A DNA stretch of 64,000 bases from Edaphobacter sp. (GCA_025462755.1 JAOAPF010000447.1:1-64000); one strand, 5' to 3'. Positions 1 through 10,362 are shown, numbered from the stretch's first letter. Translations and numbers: made by a program. Notes: generated by a model from the sequence alone, not told the origin.

Positions 1-574
1 TCTGGAGGGTGGGGACACCATCGGCCATGCGGGTGTTATCGACGGACAGAACAACAAAGTTTTTGTCGTCTTTGAGAACACTGGTGACTTCACAGTCGAA
101 CGGGGTGAAGCCGCCTTCGTGCTCGCATACCTTTTTCGTGTTGACCCAGACGAAGGTACGGTAGTTGGCGGCGCCGAAGTGGAGGAAGGTGCGGGTGTTG
201 GGTTTGGCCGTGTGCTCGAAATCGCGCTGGTACCAGATTGGCCCTTCGTAGTAGAGAAGCTCGGGGCGCTGGGTGTTCCAGTCACCCGGGACCCTGAGTG
301 TGGAGGCGTTGGCGAAGTTGTAGTCCTGCGGGTGACCGTTGGGGTTGAACGGAGCGTTCATGAAGAAGCCATCTTTCCGGAGATTCTGATGGAAGTCGTA
401 GAGCCCTGTGGCGTACTGGTCGACGATGACATGCCAGTCCCCGTTGAGGGAGGTGGCAGGGCGGTGGTCGACGTTGACCAGGAGCGTGGTGTTGGTCTGT
501 ACGGGCGCCTGGGAGTGGGCGGCTGTTGCGGAGATCAGTGCAGCTAGGAGGAGGCGGGTTGAGGCTTGCGGCAT
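1..574 (-). CDS. Glycoside hydrolase family 2 (beta-glucuronidase/galactosidase-like), N-terminal part, truncated by window edge
   Basis: Manual minus-strand translation from ATG at 574: MPQASTRLLLAALISATAAHSQAPVQTNTTLLVNVDHRPATSLNGDWHVIVDQY...LRVPGDWNTQRPELLYYEGPIWYQRDF...LHFGAANYRTFVWVNTKKVCEHEGGFTPFDCEVT; typical GH2 sugar-binding domain with signal peptide; open to base 1. Confidence 0.85.
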   Translation of the reverse strand, partial: MPQASTRLLLAALISATAAHSQAPVQTNTTLLVNVDHRPATSLNGDWHVIVDQYATGLYDFHQNLRKDGFFMNAPFNPNGHPQDYNFANASTLRVPGDWNTQRPELLYYEGPIWYQRDFEHTAKPNTRTFLHFGAANYRTFVWVNTKKVCEHEGGFTPFDCEVTSVLKDDKNFVVLSVDNTRMADGVPTLQ

Positions 575-837
575 TCAGGTCTCCGGTGATGGTCGGCGCT
601 TTCGGCGCTTATGAGCGGTGAAAAAAGGCTCCGGAGACATAATACTTCGCTCTTTGAACAATTGGCTCGTCGCGCAGATAGGGTCGCAGGCACGCGGAAT
701 AAAGCTGGAGATACAGGCTATCGGCGCCAGCGAGGTAGTGGAACACATCAATTTCGGCCAGTTGCGAGGCCTCGCCAAGTCTGGAGGCGCGGTCCGGCAA
801 TTGCGAGAGATTTTCCGCTATTCTAAGGCGAGCAACA

Positions 838-1163
838 TGGACCATCTATCTTCATCTCGATCGAAGTCCTTGAGCGTTTGGTTGCTGTGCAGCCTTCTAT
901 TTACGGTTGCTGCTTTCGCGCCCAACTGTCCTTACTGCGATGACGCGCCCGTGTCGAATGGCTCCGCGCATGCCCTGGCCGCACCCTCGTTGGCGCATCC
1001 GGATGAATGCATCGGGGCATGCTTGTGCTGCGGTTTTCAATTGCTGCGGGTTGAGCATGCACTGGACCTTGAAATCTCGCTATTGCCGCATGTGGCTGTT
1101 CCAATTACGGCGACGCGTTTGAGCGGATGGTTTGCCTCTCCGCTGCAACCTCCTCGCAGCTAA
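838..1163 (+). CDS. Small secreted Cys-rich hypothetical protein
   Basis: In-frame ATG at 838 (MDHLSSSRSKSLSVWLLCSLLFTVAAFAPNCPYCDD...CIGACLCCGF); signal-like N-terminus; internal to ORF 618..1163. Confidence 0.5.
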
Positions 1164-1247
1164 GTCTTATCTCCACTTCAAGGCCATTGTGACCACCGGT
1201 GATGAGCCGCTGCGTGCGCGTTTTTGTTCCTGCCCTTGGAGATTGAA

Positions 1248-2051
1248 ATGAAACGAGAGCTGAATATTTTGATCGGAACGCTATGCTTGTTGGTGGCACG
1301 GAGTTTTCAGGCCCAGACGATAGCAGAGACGATACCAGAGGCCAATCCGGGCAGACCTACGGTTTCGACGCCGGCGACGCTAACTCCGGTCGGCTATCTG
1401 CAGTTTGAAAACGGTCTCCTGTATGCGGAGCATTCCCCTGAGTTTTCGACGCGCACCGGTCTAAATCAAGTAACCAAACTCGCGGTATTTTCGAGGTTGC
1501 AGGCGCTGTTGTTGATCGAACCACTCGTCCATAGCCGGGCGGGCGGCAGCAATACCGAGAACCATGTTGGTGAGGTGTTTCTCGGGGTTCAGGGTGTACT
1601 GCTGCCTGGGGAGAGAAGGCGGCCCACTGTCTCTGTCAGCTATATGTACCGGCTGCATGCGAGTCCGGCGCCTGAGATCGACATCGGCACGTTTCGCCAA
1701 AGCGCCATCGTTCTGGTGAGCGATGATCTGCTGGGGTTTCACTTCGACTTGAATGGGATTGCAACCGAGCAGGAAGACAGCGGCTTGCGGCGGGCGCAGT
1801 TTGGTCAGACGCTATCGGTCTCTCATCCCCTGGGGCGATTTACCGTGTCGGGCGAGATATGGCATTTCTCGCAGCCGTTGACGGGAGGCAACGCTGTGGG
1901 GAATCTGTGGGCGGCATCGTACCCTGTGCGGAAGAACCTTGTTGTTGATGTCGGATTTGACCATGGACTGACCAGCACATCGACACAATGGGAAACGTTT
2001 GGCGGAGTTACCTACCTGCTGCCGCATCGCCTGTGGCGCGAGAGACGGTGA
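1248..2051 (+). CDS. Outer-membrane beta-barrel / transporter-like protein
   Basis: ORF with signal peptide (MKRELNILIGTLCLLVARSFQAQ) and alternating barrel-like strands. Confidence 0.6.
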   Translation: MKRELNILIGTLCLLVARSFQAQTIAETIPEANPGRPTVSTPATLTPVGYLQFENGLLYAEHSPEFSTRTGLNQVTKLAVFSRLQALLLIEPLVHSRAGGSNTENHVGEVFLGVQGVLLPGERRRPTVSVSYMYRLHASPAPEIDIGTFRQSAIVLVSDDLLGFHFDLNGIATEQEDSGLRRAQFGQTLSVSHPLGRFTVSGEIWHFSQPLTGGNAVGNLWAASYPVRKNLVVDVGFDHGLTSTSTQWETFGGVTYLLPHRLWRERR

Positions 2052-2052
2052 G

Positions 2053-5000
2053 TTACTGTGGCTCGATACCAACTTCTTCTACCGAGGGGAGGAAGAGGGA
2101 AAAGACAGAACCATGGTGGATCGAGTCTTGGTTGCTGCGGAAGGTGAGACGGCCCTTGTGGCGAGAGATGATGCCGGCGGAAATCCAGAGGCCGAGGCCG
2201 GTGCCGTTAAGGTCTTTAGTGGTGTAAAAGGGCTCGAATAGGCGGGCCTGCACGGCAGGGGACATGCCGTGGCCTGTGTCGGCGATGGTGATGCGAATGC
2301 CCAAACGGCCCTCGGGGTATTCGGGGGAGTAGTCGATGGCGTCGTGGGCGCGGACGATGAGGCGGCCTCCCTGGCGCATGGCGTCGATTGCATTGGCGAT
2401 GAGATTGTTGAGGACCTGGCGGATATCGTTTTCAAAGCACAAAACAGTCGTGGGGGAGGCGTAGGTGGCTTCGACCTTGATGCTGGAGTTCGCGAGACGG
2501 CCCTGGTAGAGGTTGAGGACAGCGTCGACGAGTTCTGCAGCACTGACGTGAGTGGCGCGCACTGCCTGGCGATGGAAGCGAAGGGTCTGGGTGGCGATCT
2601 GGCACACACGGGAAAGCTCGTTTTGAGCGGTGTGAACGTACCGGCGGACGCCTTCGGGCAGTTCCGTGGACAGATTAATAAGGTAGAGGAGGTTGGTGAT
2701 GGCCTCGAGTGGATTGTTAATTTCGTGGGAGATGGAACTGGCTAGCCTGCCGACGGCGGCGAGTTTTTCGCTCTGGATGAGAGCGGCCTCGGCCTTCTTC
2801 TGATTCGTCATCTCAAGGATGACAGCGGTGATGGCCTCGACCTTGTTGTTGGTGTTGTAGACAGGGGAGTAGCTGACGTTCCAATAGCGATGTTCGCCTG
2901 GACGAGTGGGGAGTTCGCCTTCAAGCAGGTGGTTGCGAACGGATTGACCGGAGACTGCCATCTGCAAGAGTTCTTTCAGTCCTGGTAGTGGAGCGATATC
3001 GGTAATGACCTGGCCGATGATCTTCTCTTTGGGGAGGCCTATAGTCTGTGCCTGACGATCGTTGATGCGGAGGTAGCGAAGCTCAACCGGATCCAGGAGC
3101 GAGAGGCCAATGGGAGCATTCTCGTAGATGGTTTCGAGCTCTGCGCGCTGACGCTCGGTCTCCTCCTGTCGTTGCTGGAGGGTCTCGGCGAAGGTCTTGC
3201 GATCGTCGATGTCGATTGCGACACCGAGCCAGTGAAGAATCTTGCCGGACTCATCGCGAACTGGCTGGGCGCGAATCCACCACCAACGGGGATGGCCGTC
3301 GCGGGCGCGAACGATGCGGGCTTCCAGATCGTAATCTTCGCCGGTGGCAACAGAGTGGTTCCATGTTTCCTGGACGCGTTGCCGGTCGTCGGGATGAAAG
3401 GCGCCGAGCCAGCCGGAGCTGTTGAGGTCTTCAATGGTGAGGCCAAGGTAGTCGAGGAAGTTCTGGTTGGCATAGGTGATCCGGCTGTCGGGCGCGCCCA
3501 TCCAAATCGCCTGTGGATTAAGATCGGCCAGGACGCGATAACGGGCTTCGCTGGCGACGAGAGCTTCCTCATTCTTCTTGCGTGCGGTGATGTCGATCGT
3601 GAGACCGCGGAGGTGAGTCGGAACGCCATCTGCCATGACGGCATGACCCCGGCTCTCAAGCCAGAGGGTTCGGCCGTCGGCTGCACGCACCTGGAAATCC
3701 TGCACGACCATCTGGCCGGTTTCGACCCCTCCTTGAATGGAGGCCACGATGATGGGGACGTATTCGGGAAGAACAATTTTTTTGAAGGCGCGATAGTCGG
3801 GGATGTCGGCGAGGGGATGACCGAAAACCGGATACGAGCCGGCACCATAAGTGATTTTGCCGGTCGCGTATTCAATGTCCCAGGTGGCGACGAGTGCGGT
3901 CTTCTGTATGGAGGCGAGGAGATCCTGTTGTTCCTGTAGGACGGTTTCGGCCTGACGTCGGTCGGTGACGTCACGGAAGAAGAGGACAATGCCGTCGTCG
4001 AAGGGGCGGCACTGAACGGAAAGCCAGAGGTTCAAGGGGTCAGGGTAGAAGGCCTCGAACTCGCCCGGGATCCCCTCATCCATCGCCCGATGCAGATGAT
4101 GGAGGATCTCGCCGGGTTGAGCGGCGACGGGAAACTCTCGCCAGACGCTCTTGCCGAGGAGCTCGCCTTTCGGACCCAACAGCTCTTTGGCACGACGATT
4201 GAGGAAGGAAAAGTTCCAGTCACGGTCGATGCTCGCGACTGCGTCGTTGGTGGTTTCCAGGACTTGACGCAGCTGGCGGATGGAGGTGTCGCGAAGGAAT
4301 TCGGCACCCTTCCGGTCAGTGATGTCGCTAGAGATGATGATGATGCCTTCTTCATATGGGCGAGCGGACACCTTGAACCAGATGTCAAGAGGTTCGGGGT
4401 AGTAGGCCTCGAATTCTGTGGGGACGCGCCGTTCCATGGCGGCAAGATAATTGGAGCGGAAGGGTTCCTGCCGGTTCGAAGGGAACCGGTCCCAGAGGTT
4501 TTCGCCGACCAGCTTATGGGTCTTGAGGATGGAGAGAGCGGCGCGGTTGGCGAAGGTGCAATTCCAGTTCCGGTCGATGCAGACGATCGAGTCCGCATCG
4601 CTGTCGAAGATTTGTTGCAGCTGATTGACTGCCTGGTCGCGCAGGCCCTCGGCGTTCTTGCGAGCGGTAATGTCTCGATAGTAGAGGGAGATGCCGTCGT
4701 CGGTGGGAAGGACGTGAATGTCCACCCAGATGTCGAGGGATTCGTAAAAGTGCTCGACCTGCTGAGCGACGCGAGTGAGCATTACGTCGTGGCAGATGCG
4801 CTCGAGTTCGGTGCCCAAAGTGTCCGGGAAAAGCTCCCAGTAAGTTTTGCTGTGGATGTCAGCGGGTTGAATGCAGCTGATTTTGATGGCTTCGGCATTG
4901 GCGTACGTGATGACCCAGTTGTGGTCGAAGCAGAGGACCGCCTCGGGAATCTGCGCGATGAGACGCGCGAGGTAATCGTTCTCAGCGTCGGCCTCACGCC

Positions 5001-5058
5001 TGAAATTAGCGCGCCGATTGACACTGACGGAGGTAGAACCAGTCATCCGTTCGAACAT
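2053..5058 (-). CDS. Multi-PAS sensor histidine kinase
   Basis: 1001 aa; repeated PAS/PAC motifs (..DITARK, ..DITDRK, ..DVTDRR), HisKA motif 'SISHEINNPLEAI', HATPase motifs 'DTGHGM', 'GTGLGLWIS'. Confidence 0.93.
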   Translation of the reverse strand: MFERMTGSTSVSVNRRANFRREADAENDYLARLIAQIPEAVLCFDHNWVITYANAEAIKISCIQPADIHSKTYWELFPDTLGTELERICHDVMLTRVAQQVEHFYESLDIWVDIHVLPTDDGISLYYRDITARKNAEGLRDQAVNQLQQIFDSDADSIVCIDRNWNCTFANRAALSILKTHKLVGENLWDRFPSNRQEPFRSNYLAAMERRVPTEFEAYYPEPLDIWFKVSARPYEEGIIIISSDITDRKGAEFLRDTSIRQLRQVLETTNDAVASIDRDWNFSFLNRRAKELLGPKGELLGKSVWREFPVAAQPGEILHHLHRAMDEGIPGEFEAFYPDPLNLWLSVQCRPFDDGIVLFFRDVTDRRQAETVLQEQQDLLASIQKTALVATWDIEYATGKITYGAGSYPVFGHPLADIPDYRAFKKIVLPEYVPIIVASIQGGVETGQMVVQDFQVRAADGRTLWLESRGHAVMADGVPTHLRGLTIDITARKKNEEALVASEARYRVLADLNPQAIWMGAPDSRITYANQNFLDYLGLTIEDLNSSGWLGAFHPDDRQRVQETWNHSVATGEDYDLEARIVRARDGHPRWWWIRAQPVRDESGKILHWLGVAIDIDDRKTFAETLQQRQEETERQRAELETIYENAPIGLSLLDPVELRYLRINDRQAQTIGLPKEKIIGQVITDIAPLPGLKELLQMAVSGQSVRNHLLEGELPTRPGEHRYWNVSYSPVYNTNNKVEAITAVILEMTNQKKAEAALIQSEKLAAVGRLASSISHEINNPLEAITNLLYLINLSTELPEGVRRYVHTAQNELSRVCQIATQTLRFHRQAVRATHVSAAELVDAVLNLYQGRLANSSIKVEATYASPTTVLCFENDIRQVLNNLIANAIDAMRQGGRLIVRAHDAIDYSPEYPEGRLGIRITIADTGHGMSPAVQARLFEPFYTTKDLNGTGLGLWISAGIISRHKGRLTFRSNQDSIHHGSVFSLFLPSVEEVGIEPQ

Positions 5059-5121
5059 AAATATGCCACCGAGGAGGTAATGCTACATCTTACTGGGGAA
5101 TTGGAGAGGAATATGTGAACG

Positions 5122-5790
5122 TCAGGCACCGGATTCGAGGCGGTCAACGCGATCTTTCAGAGTTTGAAGCGCGGCGATAAGGGTGGCGACCTCCGCCTCG
5201 AGCTGAATGATTCGCTGCGTGGTGGAGGAATTGGAGATGGTAGCTTCGGGCCGGTCTTGTTGCGCAAGCGAGGGGTCAGGCGGGCCGCCGAGAAGATGGG
5301 CGTATCGAGCTTCGCGAGAGCCCGGCTGGCGAGGGAGGACGGTGGTAAGGGGACCCGTCGTCTGATTACCGGCTTCGTCGGTGGTGCGGGCGGCCAGTCG
5401 TTCCGCGGTGGACTGGACGGCGGCGAGGTCATCGAAGACATAGAGACGGTCGGCGCGGCTGCGAAGTTCGCCGGGCGTTTGCGGACCGCGGAGCATCAGG
5501 AGGCAGAGGACGGCGGTTTCGTCGCGACGAAGATTGAGCACCGTGCGGATCCGATGCTCATACTTTGCGACGCGGGCGTCGCGGACTGGCGTGACGAGGG
5601 CGAAGTCTTCAAGGGAATGGAGGGCCTGGCGAACCTCTTCTTCGGTGAGGTCGAGGACCGGGTCGCGACTGGAGCGCTGGTTGCACGCGCTAAGCAGAGC
5701 ATTGAGCGATAGCGGGTAGTTCTCTGGCGTGGTGATCTCTTTTTCGATGAGAGAACCCAGGACGCGGAGCTGGTTGGAATCAAGCTGCAT
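5122..5790 (-). CDS. YceH/DUF480 family protein
   Basis: MQLDSNQLRVLGSLIEKEITTPENYPLSLNALLSACNQRSSRDPV...LRGPQTPGELRSRADRLY; characteristic DUF480 sequence; start chosen inside ORF 5122..5877. Confidence 0.88.
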   Translation of the reverse strand: MQLDSNQLRVLGSLIEKEITTPENYPLSLNALLSACNQRSSRDPVLDLTEEEVRQALHSLEDFALVTPVRDARVAKYEHRIRTVLNLRRDETAVLCLLMLRGPQTPGELRSRADRLYVFDDLAAVQSTAERLAARTTDEAGNQTTGPLTTVLPRQPGSREARYAHLLGGPPDPSLAQQDRPEATISNSSTTQRIIQLEAEVATLIAALQTLKDRVDRLESGA

Positions 5791-5977
5791 GGATATTAGG
5801 TTGCCACAGATGAGGGGGCACTTGGCAGTGCCGACTATGAAGAAACACATACCGACGGACAAGTTGTTATTTCTCAAAGAACATCAGGCACGGGCGGTGC
5901 TGTCGTATGAGGAGCTGATTCCCCCGATCCAGAAGACTCTCTAGCCTCCGGCCCTTCTCTTCCATGGAACAGGAATT

Positions 5978-7834
5978 CTAACTGCGCGATGCAATCCGCA
6001 GATGCAGCTCCCGCAGTTGCAGTTCGCTCACCGGAGTAGGAGCATCGACCATCAGATCGATGGCCTTCGCGGTCTTGGGGAACGCAATCACCTCGCGGAG
6101 GCTCGTAGCACCAGCCAGGATCATCACAATTCGGTCGAGGCCGAGCGCGATACCGCCATGTGGTGGCGTCCCGTACTCCAGCGCATCGAGGAAGAACCCA
6201 AACCGCTCCTTCGCCTCCGCGTCTGACATCCCAAGCGACCGGAAGATCTCTGCCTGCACATCCTTCCGGTGAATACGAATGGAACCCGAACCAAGCTCCG
6301 TACCGTTCAACACAATGTCGTAGGCGAGCGCGCGCACAGCACCTTTATCGCTGGTAAGCCGCCCAGCCTTGATGTCTTCCTCATGCGGCGAGGTGAACGG
6401 ATGATGCGCAGCGTTCCACGTCTTCGTTTCCTCGTCCCACTCATACATCGGAAAGTCAGTGACCCAGACAAATTTGAAATCTGCTGCAGTGCCGGTCTGC
6501 TCGAAGAGCTTGTGTTTGTCTGCAAACTTCCTCGCCAGTTCCAGCCGAAGCGCGCCAACGCGTTTATAAATCCACTGCGGATCGTGGTTCCACTTCGCCG
6601 GCGTCCCAATCTTCGGCGTAATGACTATGACGAGGTCGGGTGCCCCATCTTCGCGCCCGCTTTTAGGCGCTAAGGTGGCGTTGTTCACCAGCTTCGCCTC
6701 GATCGCCTGGGCCAACGGAGCAAACGCAGCATTTGTCTTCAACCGGGCTACATCCAAAAAGTCGAGCCCACAGTCACCAAACGAAGCACGAATCTCATCC
6801 ACCAAACCACGGCGCTGCGTCCCACTCAGTGCTCCAGCGCCGGGAATCACAAATCCCAGCACTGGCAGATCTTTCTCGATCTTCAACGAATCCCGCAACT
6901 CCGCAGTCACCTCGTCGGTCAGAGACACCATCGCGGGCAGCCGCATATCCGGCTTGTCGATGCCATAGTTCCGAATCGCCTCATCGTAGGTCATCTGTAC
7001 GAAAGGAGAGGTTAACGTAATGCCCGCAGTCGCGAAGGCCGCCGTCAGAAATCCTTCGGTTACACGGAACACCGTCTCCTGATGAGGAAAGGTCATCTCC
7101 AAATCGACCTGGGTAAACTCCGGCTGCCGGTCCGCGCGCAGGTCCTCATCACGGAAGCACCGCGCAATCTGAAAGTAGCGATCGAAGCCCGAGATCATCA
7201 GGATCTGCTTGAAGATCTGCGGCGACTGCGGCAGCGCATAGAAGCTGCCCGCATGCACCCGGCTCGGGACGAGGTAATCGCGCGCGCCCTCAGGAGTCGA
7301 CCGCGTCATGAAAGGAGTTTCAATCTCGAGGAAGCCCTGCTCCACAAGATAATTGCGAATCGCCATCGCAACCTTGCTACGCAGCTCGAAGTTGTACTGC
7401 ATCGGCGGACGCCGCAGATCGAGGTAGCGATACTTCAGCCGCACTTCCTCGTTAGCAATCGCCTCTTCGGCAGGAGAAAACGGTGGAGTCTTCGCCTCGT
7501 TCAGCAGCAGCAGCTCACCGGCGACAACCTCAATCTCTCCCGTCGCCATATTCGGGTTATCGAGACCCGCGCCGCGACGCCGCACCTTGCCCTTCACCGC
7601 AACCACGTACTCCGAACGCGCAGACTCAGCCTTCGCATGCGCGTCGCTCGACACCTCTCTGTCGAGCACGACCTGCGTAATTCCTGTACGGTCCCGCACG
7701 TCGAGAAAGATCAGGTTGCCGTGATCGCGCCGCCGGTTCACCCAGCCCATCAGGACCACCGACTGCCCATCCTGCTCCGCGCGAAGCTGGCCACACATAT
7801 GCGTCCGCTGCAAACTTCCTAAAAAATCCAGCAT
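5978..7834 (-). CDS. aspS: Aspartyl-tRNA synthetase (Asp/Asn type)
   Basis: MLDFLGSLQRTHMCGQLRAEQDGQSVVLMGWVNRRRDHGNLIFLDVRDRTG...GIALGLDRIVMILAGATSLREVIAFPKT; class II aaRS motifs; alternative start at 7846. Confidence 0.97.
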   Translation of the reverse strand: MLDFLGSLQRTHMCGQLRAEQDGQSVVLMGWVNRRRDHGNLIFLDVRDRTGITQVVLDREVSSDAHAKAESARSEYVVAVKGKVRRRGAGLDNPNMATGEIEVVAGELLLLNEAKTPPFSPAEEAIANEEVRLKYRYLDLRRPPMQYNFELRSKVAMAIRNYLVEQGFLEIETPFMTRSTPEGARDYLVPSRVHAGSFYALPQSPQIFKQILMISGFDRYFQIARCFRDEDLRADRQPEFTQVDLEMTFPHQETVFRVTEGFLTAAFATAGITLTSPFVQMTYDEAIRNYGIDKPDMRLPAMVSLTDEVTAELRDSLKIEKDLPVLGFVIPGAGALSGTQRRGLVDEIRASFGDCGLDFLDVARLKTNAAFAPLAQAIEAKLVNNATLAPKSGREDGAPDLVIVITPKIGTPAKWNHDPQWIYKRVGALRLELARKFADKHKLFEQTGTAADFKFVWVTDFPMYEWDEETKTWNAAHHPFTSPHEEDIKAGRLTSDKGAVRALAYDIVLNGTELGSGSIRIHRKDVQAEIFRSLGMSDAEAKERFGFFLDALEYGTPPHGGIALGLDRIVMILAGATSLREVIAFPKTAKAIDLMVDAPTPVSELQLRELHLRIASRS

Positions 7835-7874
7835 GATCCCATTCACTCTCTAGTCTCTTGTCGCAGAATAAAAA

Positions 7875-9173
7875 TCACCGTCGCAGAAAACCTGCCAGGT
7901 CGGCGCGGGGCACCTTCGTCTGTTCGCCTGCACTAAAGTCTTTAACCGTCAGGATACCCGACGCAATCTCATCCTCGCCCAGAATCACCATGCGCCGCGC
8001 CAGCTTATCCGCTGCTTCAAACGACTTCTTCAGCCGGAAGCTTCCATCTCCAACCTCGATGGCAAGCCCAGCAGCGCGCAGATCCTTCGCCAGCACAAGC
8101 GCCGCGGCATTCTGCGCGATTCCCATGGGAGCGACAAACGCGTCGAGCTTCGGCTCCGTCGCAGCCTCTGCCTGAGCCTGTAGCGTCAAGATCAACCGAT
8201 CCTCACCAATCGCGAACCCGATTCCAGGCGCTTTCGGACCACCGAGCATCTCCGACAGTCCGTCGTATCGGCCGCCGCCAAGCAGAGCGTTCTGCGTTCC
8301 CAAGCCGCTCCCGTCAGGAACCGTAAACTCGAAGGTCGTCCGCGTGTAGTAATCGAGCCCGCGAACGAGCCGCGGATTCACCGTATAAGCAACGCCGCAA
8401 GCATCAAGCGCCGCAAGTACCTGAGCAAAGTGTTCCCTGCTCGCATCATCCAGGAAGTCGGCGATCTTCGGCAGTCCCTCGATGATCTCCTGATCTTCCA
8501 GAGCCTTGCTGTCGAGCACGCGCAAGGGATTCATCTCCGCCCGCCGCTGATTGTCCGCAGTCATCCGAGCCTTCACGGGAGCCAAAGCCTCACGCAGCGC
8601 AGCCACATATCGCGGCCGATCCGTCGACGAACCAACTGAATTCACCTCCAGCTTCCAGCCCTTCACGCCAAGCTCGTTCAGGAAGGTCGAAAGCATCTCC
8701 AGAACCTCAGCATCGCGCAACGGACTGTCCGAGCCCGACCACGCTGGCCCAAGCACCTCGGCCCCAATCTGCCAGAACTGCCTGTATCTGCCTCGCTGCG
8801 GCCGCTCTCGCCGAAACTGCGGCCCAATGTAGAACAGCTTCTGCAACATGCCAGTATCAGCCAGCTTCTGCTCTATATAAGCCCGCACAACGCCCGCAGT
8901 ATTCTCCGGTCGCAGCGTCAGGCTCTGCGCGCTATCGCTATCGGCCCGCGCGCGATCCTCCCACGTGTACATCTCCTTGGAGACGATGTCCGTCTCCTCG
9001 CCCACTCCGCGCGCAAACAACGCCGTGTCTTCGAAGATCGGCGTGCGGATCTCCCCAAACCCATAGCGCGCAAACACCGCTCGCGCCGTCGCTTCCACAC
9101 GATTCCAAAGCACGGTCTCAGGAGGAAGCAGGTCCCTGGTGCCGCGTACTGCCTTCAAAATGCCCATTCCCAT
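7875..9173 (-). CDS. hisS: Histidyl-tRNA synthetase
   Basis: MGMGILKAVRGTRDLLPPETVLW...GEIRTPIFEDTALFARGVGEETDIVSKEMYTW...LVRGLDYYTRTTFE; start at 9173 rather than the 9545 extension. Confidence 0.96.
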   Translation of the reverse strand: MGMGILKAVRGTRDLLPPETVLWNRVEATARAVFARYGFGEIRTPIFEDTALFARGVGEETDIVSKEMYTWEDRARADSDSAQSLTLRPENTAGVVRAYIEQKLADTGMLQKLFYIGPQFRRERPQRGRYRQFWQIGAEVLGPAWSGSDSPLRDAEVLEMLSTFLNELGVKGWKLEVNSVGSSTDRPRYVAALREALAPVKARMTADNQRRAEMNPLRVLDSKALEDQEIIEGLPKIADFLDDASREHFAQVLAALDACGVAYTVNPRLVRGLDYYTRTTFEFTVPDGSGLGTQNALLGGGRYDGLSEMLGGPKAPGIGFAIGEDRLILTLQAQAEAATEPKLDAFVAPMGIAQNAAALVLAKDLRAAGLAIEVGDGSFRLKKSFEAADKLARRMVILGEDEIASGILTVKDFSAGEQTKVPRADLAGFLRR

Positions 9174-9199
9174 CAGTGTAGCGAAAATAGCGCCCGGAA

Positions 9200-9721
9200 T
9201 TACGAGCCGGAGGCTTCCCCCAAGTAAATGGCCGTGTAGTCCAGGTAATTGCTGGCGTACTTGAGGATGAGTGCCCGGTCTTCGTCGCCAAGCGTGCGTC
9301 GGATCTTGCCGGGAACCCCCGCGACCAGTGAGTTCGGTGGAATCACCGTCTGCTCCGGAATGACTGCCCCGGCAGCGATGATGGAACCCTCGCCGATTCG
9401 GGCGTTGTTCAGGATGGTCGCACCGATCCCCACCAGAACAGCGTCCTCCAGCACGCATCCATGAACGGTTGCGTTGTGGCCGATGGTCACCATCTCCCCG
9501 ACAATGACTGGGTAGAGGTAGCGCATTCCATGCAACACGGCACAATCTTGCACATTGCTCTTCGCGCCGATGCGGATGGCGTTAACATCGCCCCTGACGA
9601 CTGCGTTCATCCAGATACTCGCCTGTTCGCCGAGAATCACGTCGCCGATGACCTGTGCGGATGGATCGATGTAGCAGCTTATTGGAATGACTGGAGTTAT
9701 TCCTTGGTAAGAACGAATCAT
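9200..9721 (-). CDS. Gamma-carbonic anhydrase-like hexapeptide-repeat protein
   Basis: SCYIDPSAQVIGDVILGEQASIWMNAVVRGDVNAIRIGAKSNVQDCAVLHG...IGHNATVHGCVLEDAVLVGIGATILNNARIG; left-handed beta-helix repeats. Confidence 0.92.
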   Translation of the reverse strand: MIRSYQGITPVIPISCYIDPSAQVIGDVILGEQASIWMNAVVRGDVNAIRIGAKSNVQDCAVLHGMRYLYPVIVGEMVTIGHNATVHGCVLEDAVLVGIGATILNNARIGEGSIIAAGAVIPEQTVIPPNSLVAGVPGKIRRTLGDEDRALILKYASNYLDYTAIYLGEASGS

Positions 9722-9877
9722 GATGGAAGAGATTTTACGCGAAAGGTGCGTTCGTCCGACGCATGTTGACTTTCATCGTTTCGGAGTGTCATATTTGCCA
9801 CGAATTTATGCAATTCGCTCTCGATCTGGCGTATTCTGAAGACATCCCGATTGGGACTGTTTGGAGGTGTATTTTTC

Positions 9878-10075
9878 TTGGCAGAGGTTCGAGTACAAGA
9901 AGGCGAACCCCTTGAGAATGCCCTGCGGCGCTTCAAGCGCAAGGTGCAGACTGAAGACATTATCAAGGAAGTCAAGCGTCACTCTTTTTACCTGAAGCCC
10001 GGTGAAAAGAAGCGCGTGAAAGAAGCGCTTGCACGTAAGCGCAATCGCAAGAAGGTCCGTAAGGAGCAGGACTAG
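9878..10075 (+). CDS. rpsU: 30S ribosomal protein S21
   Basis: TTG start at 9878 with GGAGGTG about 10 nt upstream; LAEVRVQEGEPLENALRRFKRKVQTEDIIKEVKRHSFYLKPGEKKRVKEALARKRNRKK. Confidence 0.93.
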   Translation: MAEVRVQEGEPLENALRRFKRKVQTEDIIKEVKRHSFYLKPGEKKRVKEALARKRNRKKVRKEQD

Positions 10076-10097
10076 TTCCAGCTTCGCAACCATGGCA

Positions 10098-10133
10098 GGC
10101 CGTCTCCTCCTCTTTGAGTCCGAGGAGACGGCC
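10098..10133 (+). terminator. Strong hairpin downstream of rpsU
   Basis: GGCCGTCTCCTC (10098-10109) / GAGGAGACGGCC (10122-10133), 12-bp perfect stem; no clear U-tract. Confidence 0.55.
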
Positions 10134-10362
10134 ACCTGAACCAGCCAGAGAGATGGACTCCCGCCGTCGACTGGCACCAGCAGAGAGAGCCTGTGCATCG
10201 GTTCACATTGACTGGGAAATCGAAGTGTTCAAAGCATTCGCATTCTGGGCCCCCCTTCGAGAAGTGAAGTAAAGATCATCAGCGAAAGGTTGACCGCTCA
10301 GCGGCGCCCCACGATCAGGCCCCTTGGGTATTCTTCCTTTTCCGTACCACGGGAGAAGCGGC

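Noticed and set aside
4090-5118. 342-aa plus-strand ORF antisense to the histidine kinase
   Set aside because: Shadow ORF of a GC-rich coding frame; low-complexity Val/Gly/Asp composition, no family, and the minus strand has clear PAS/HK motifs.
9174-9545. Long N-terminal extension of the hisS ORF
   Set aside because: Extension is out-of-frame translation of the gamma-carbonic-anhydrase gene; HisRS homology begins at MGMGILKAVRGTRDLL.
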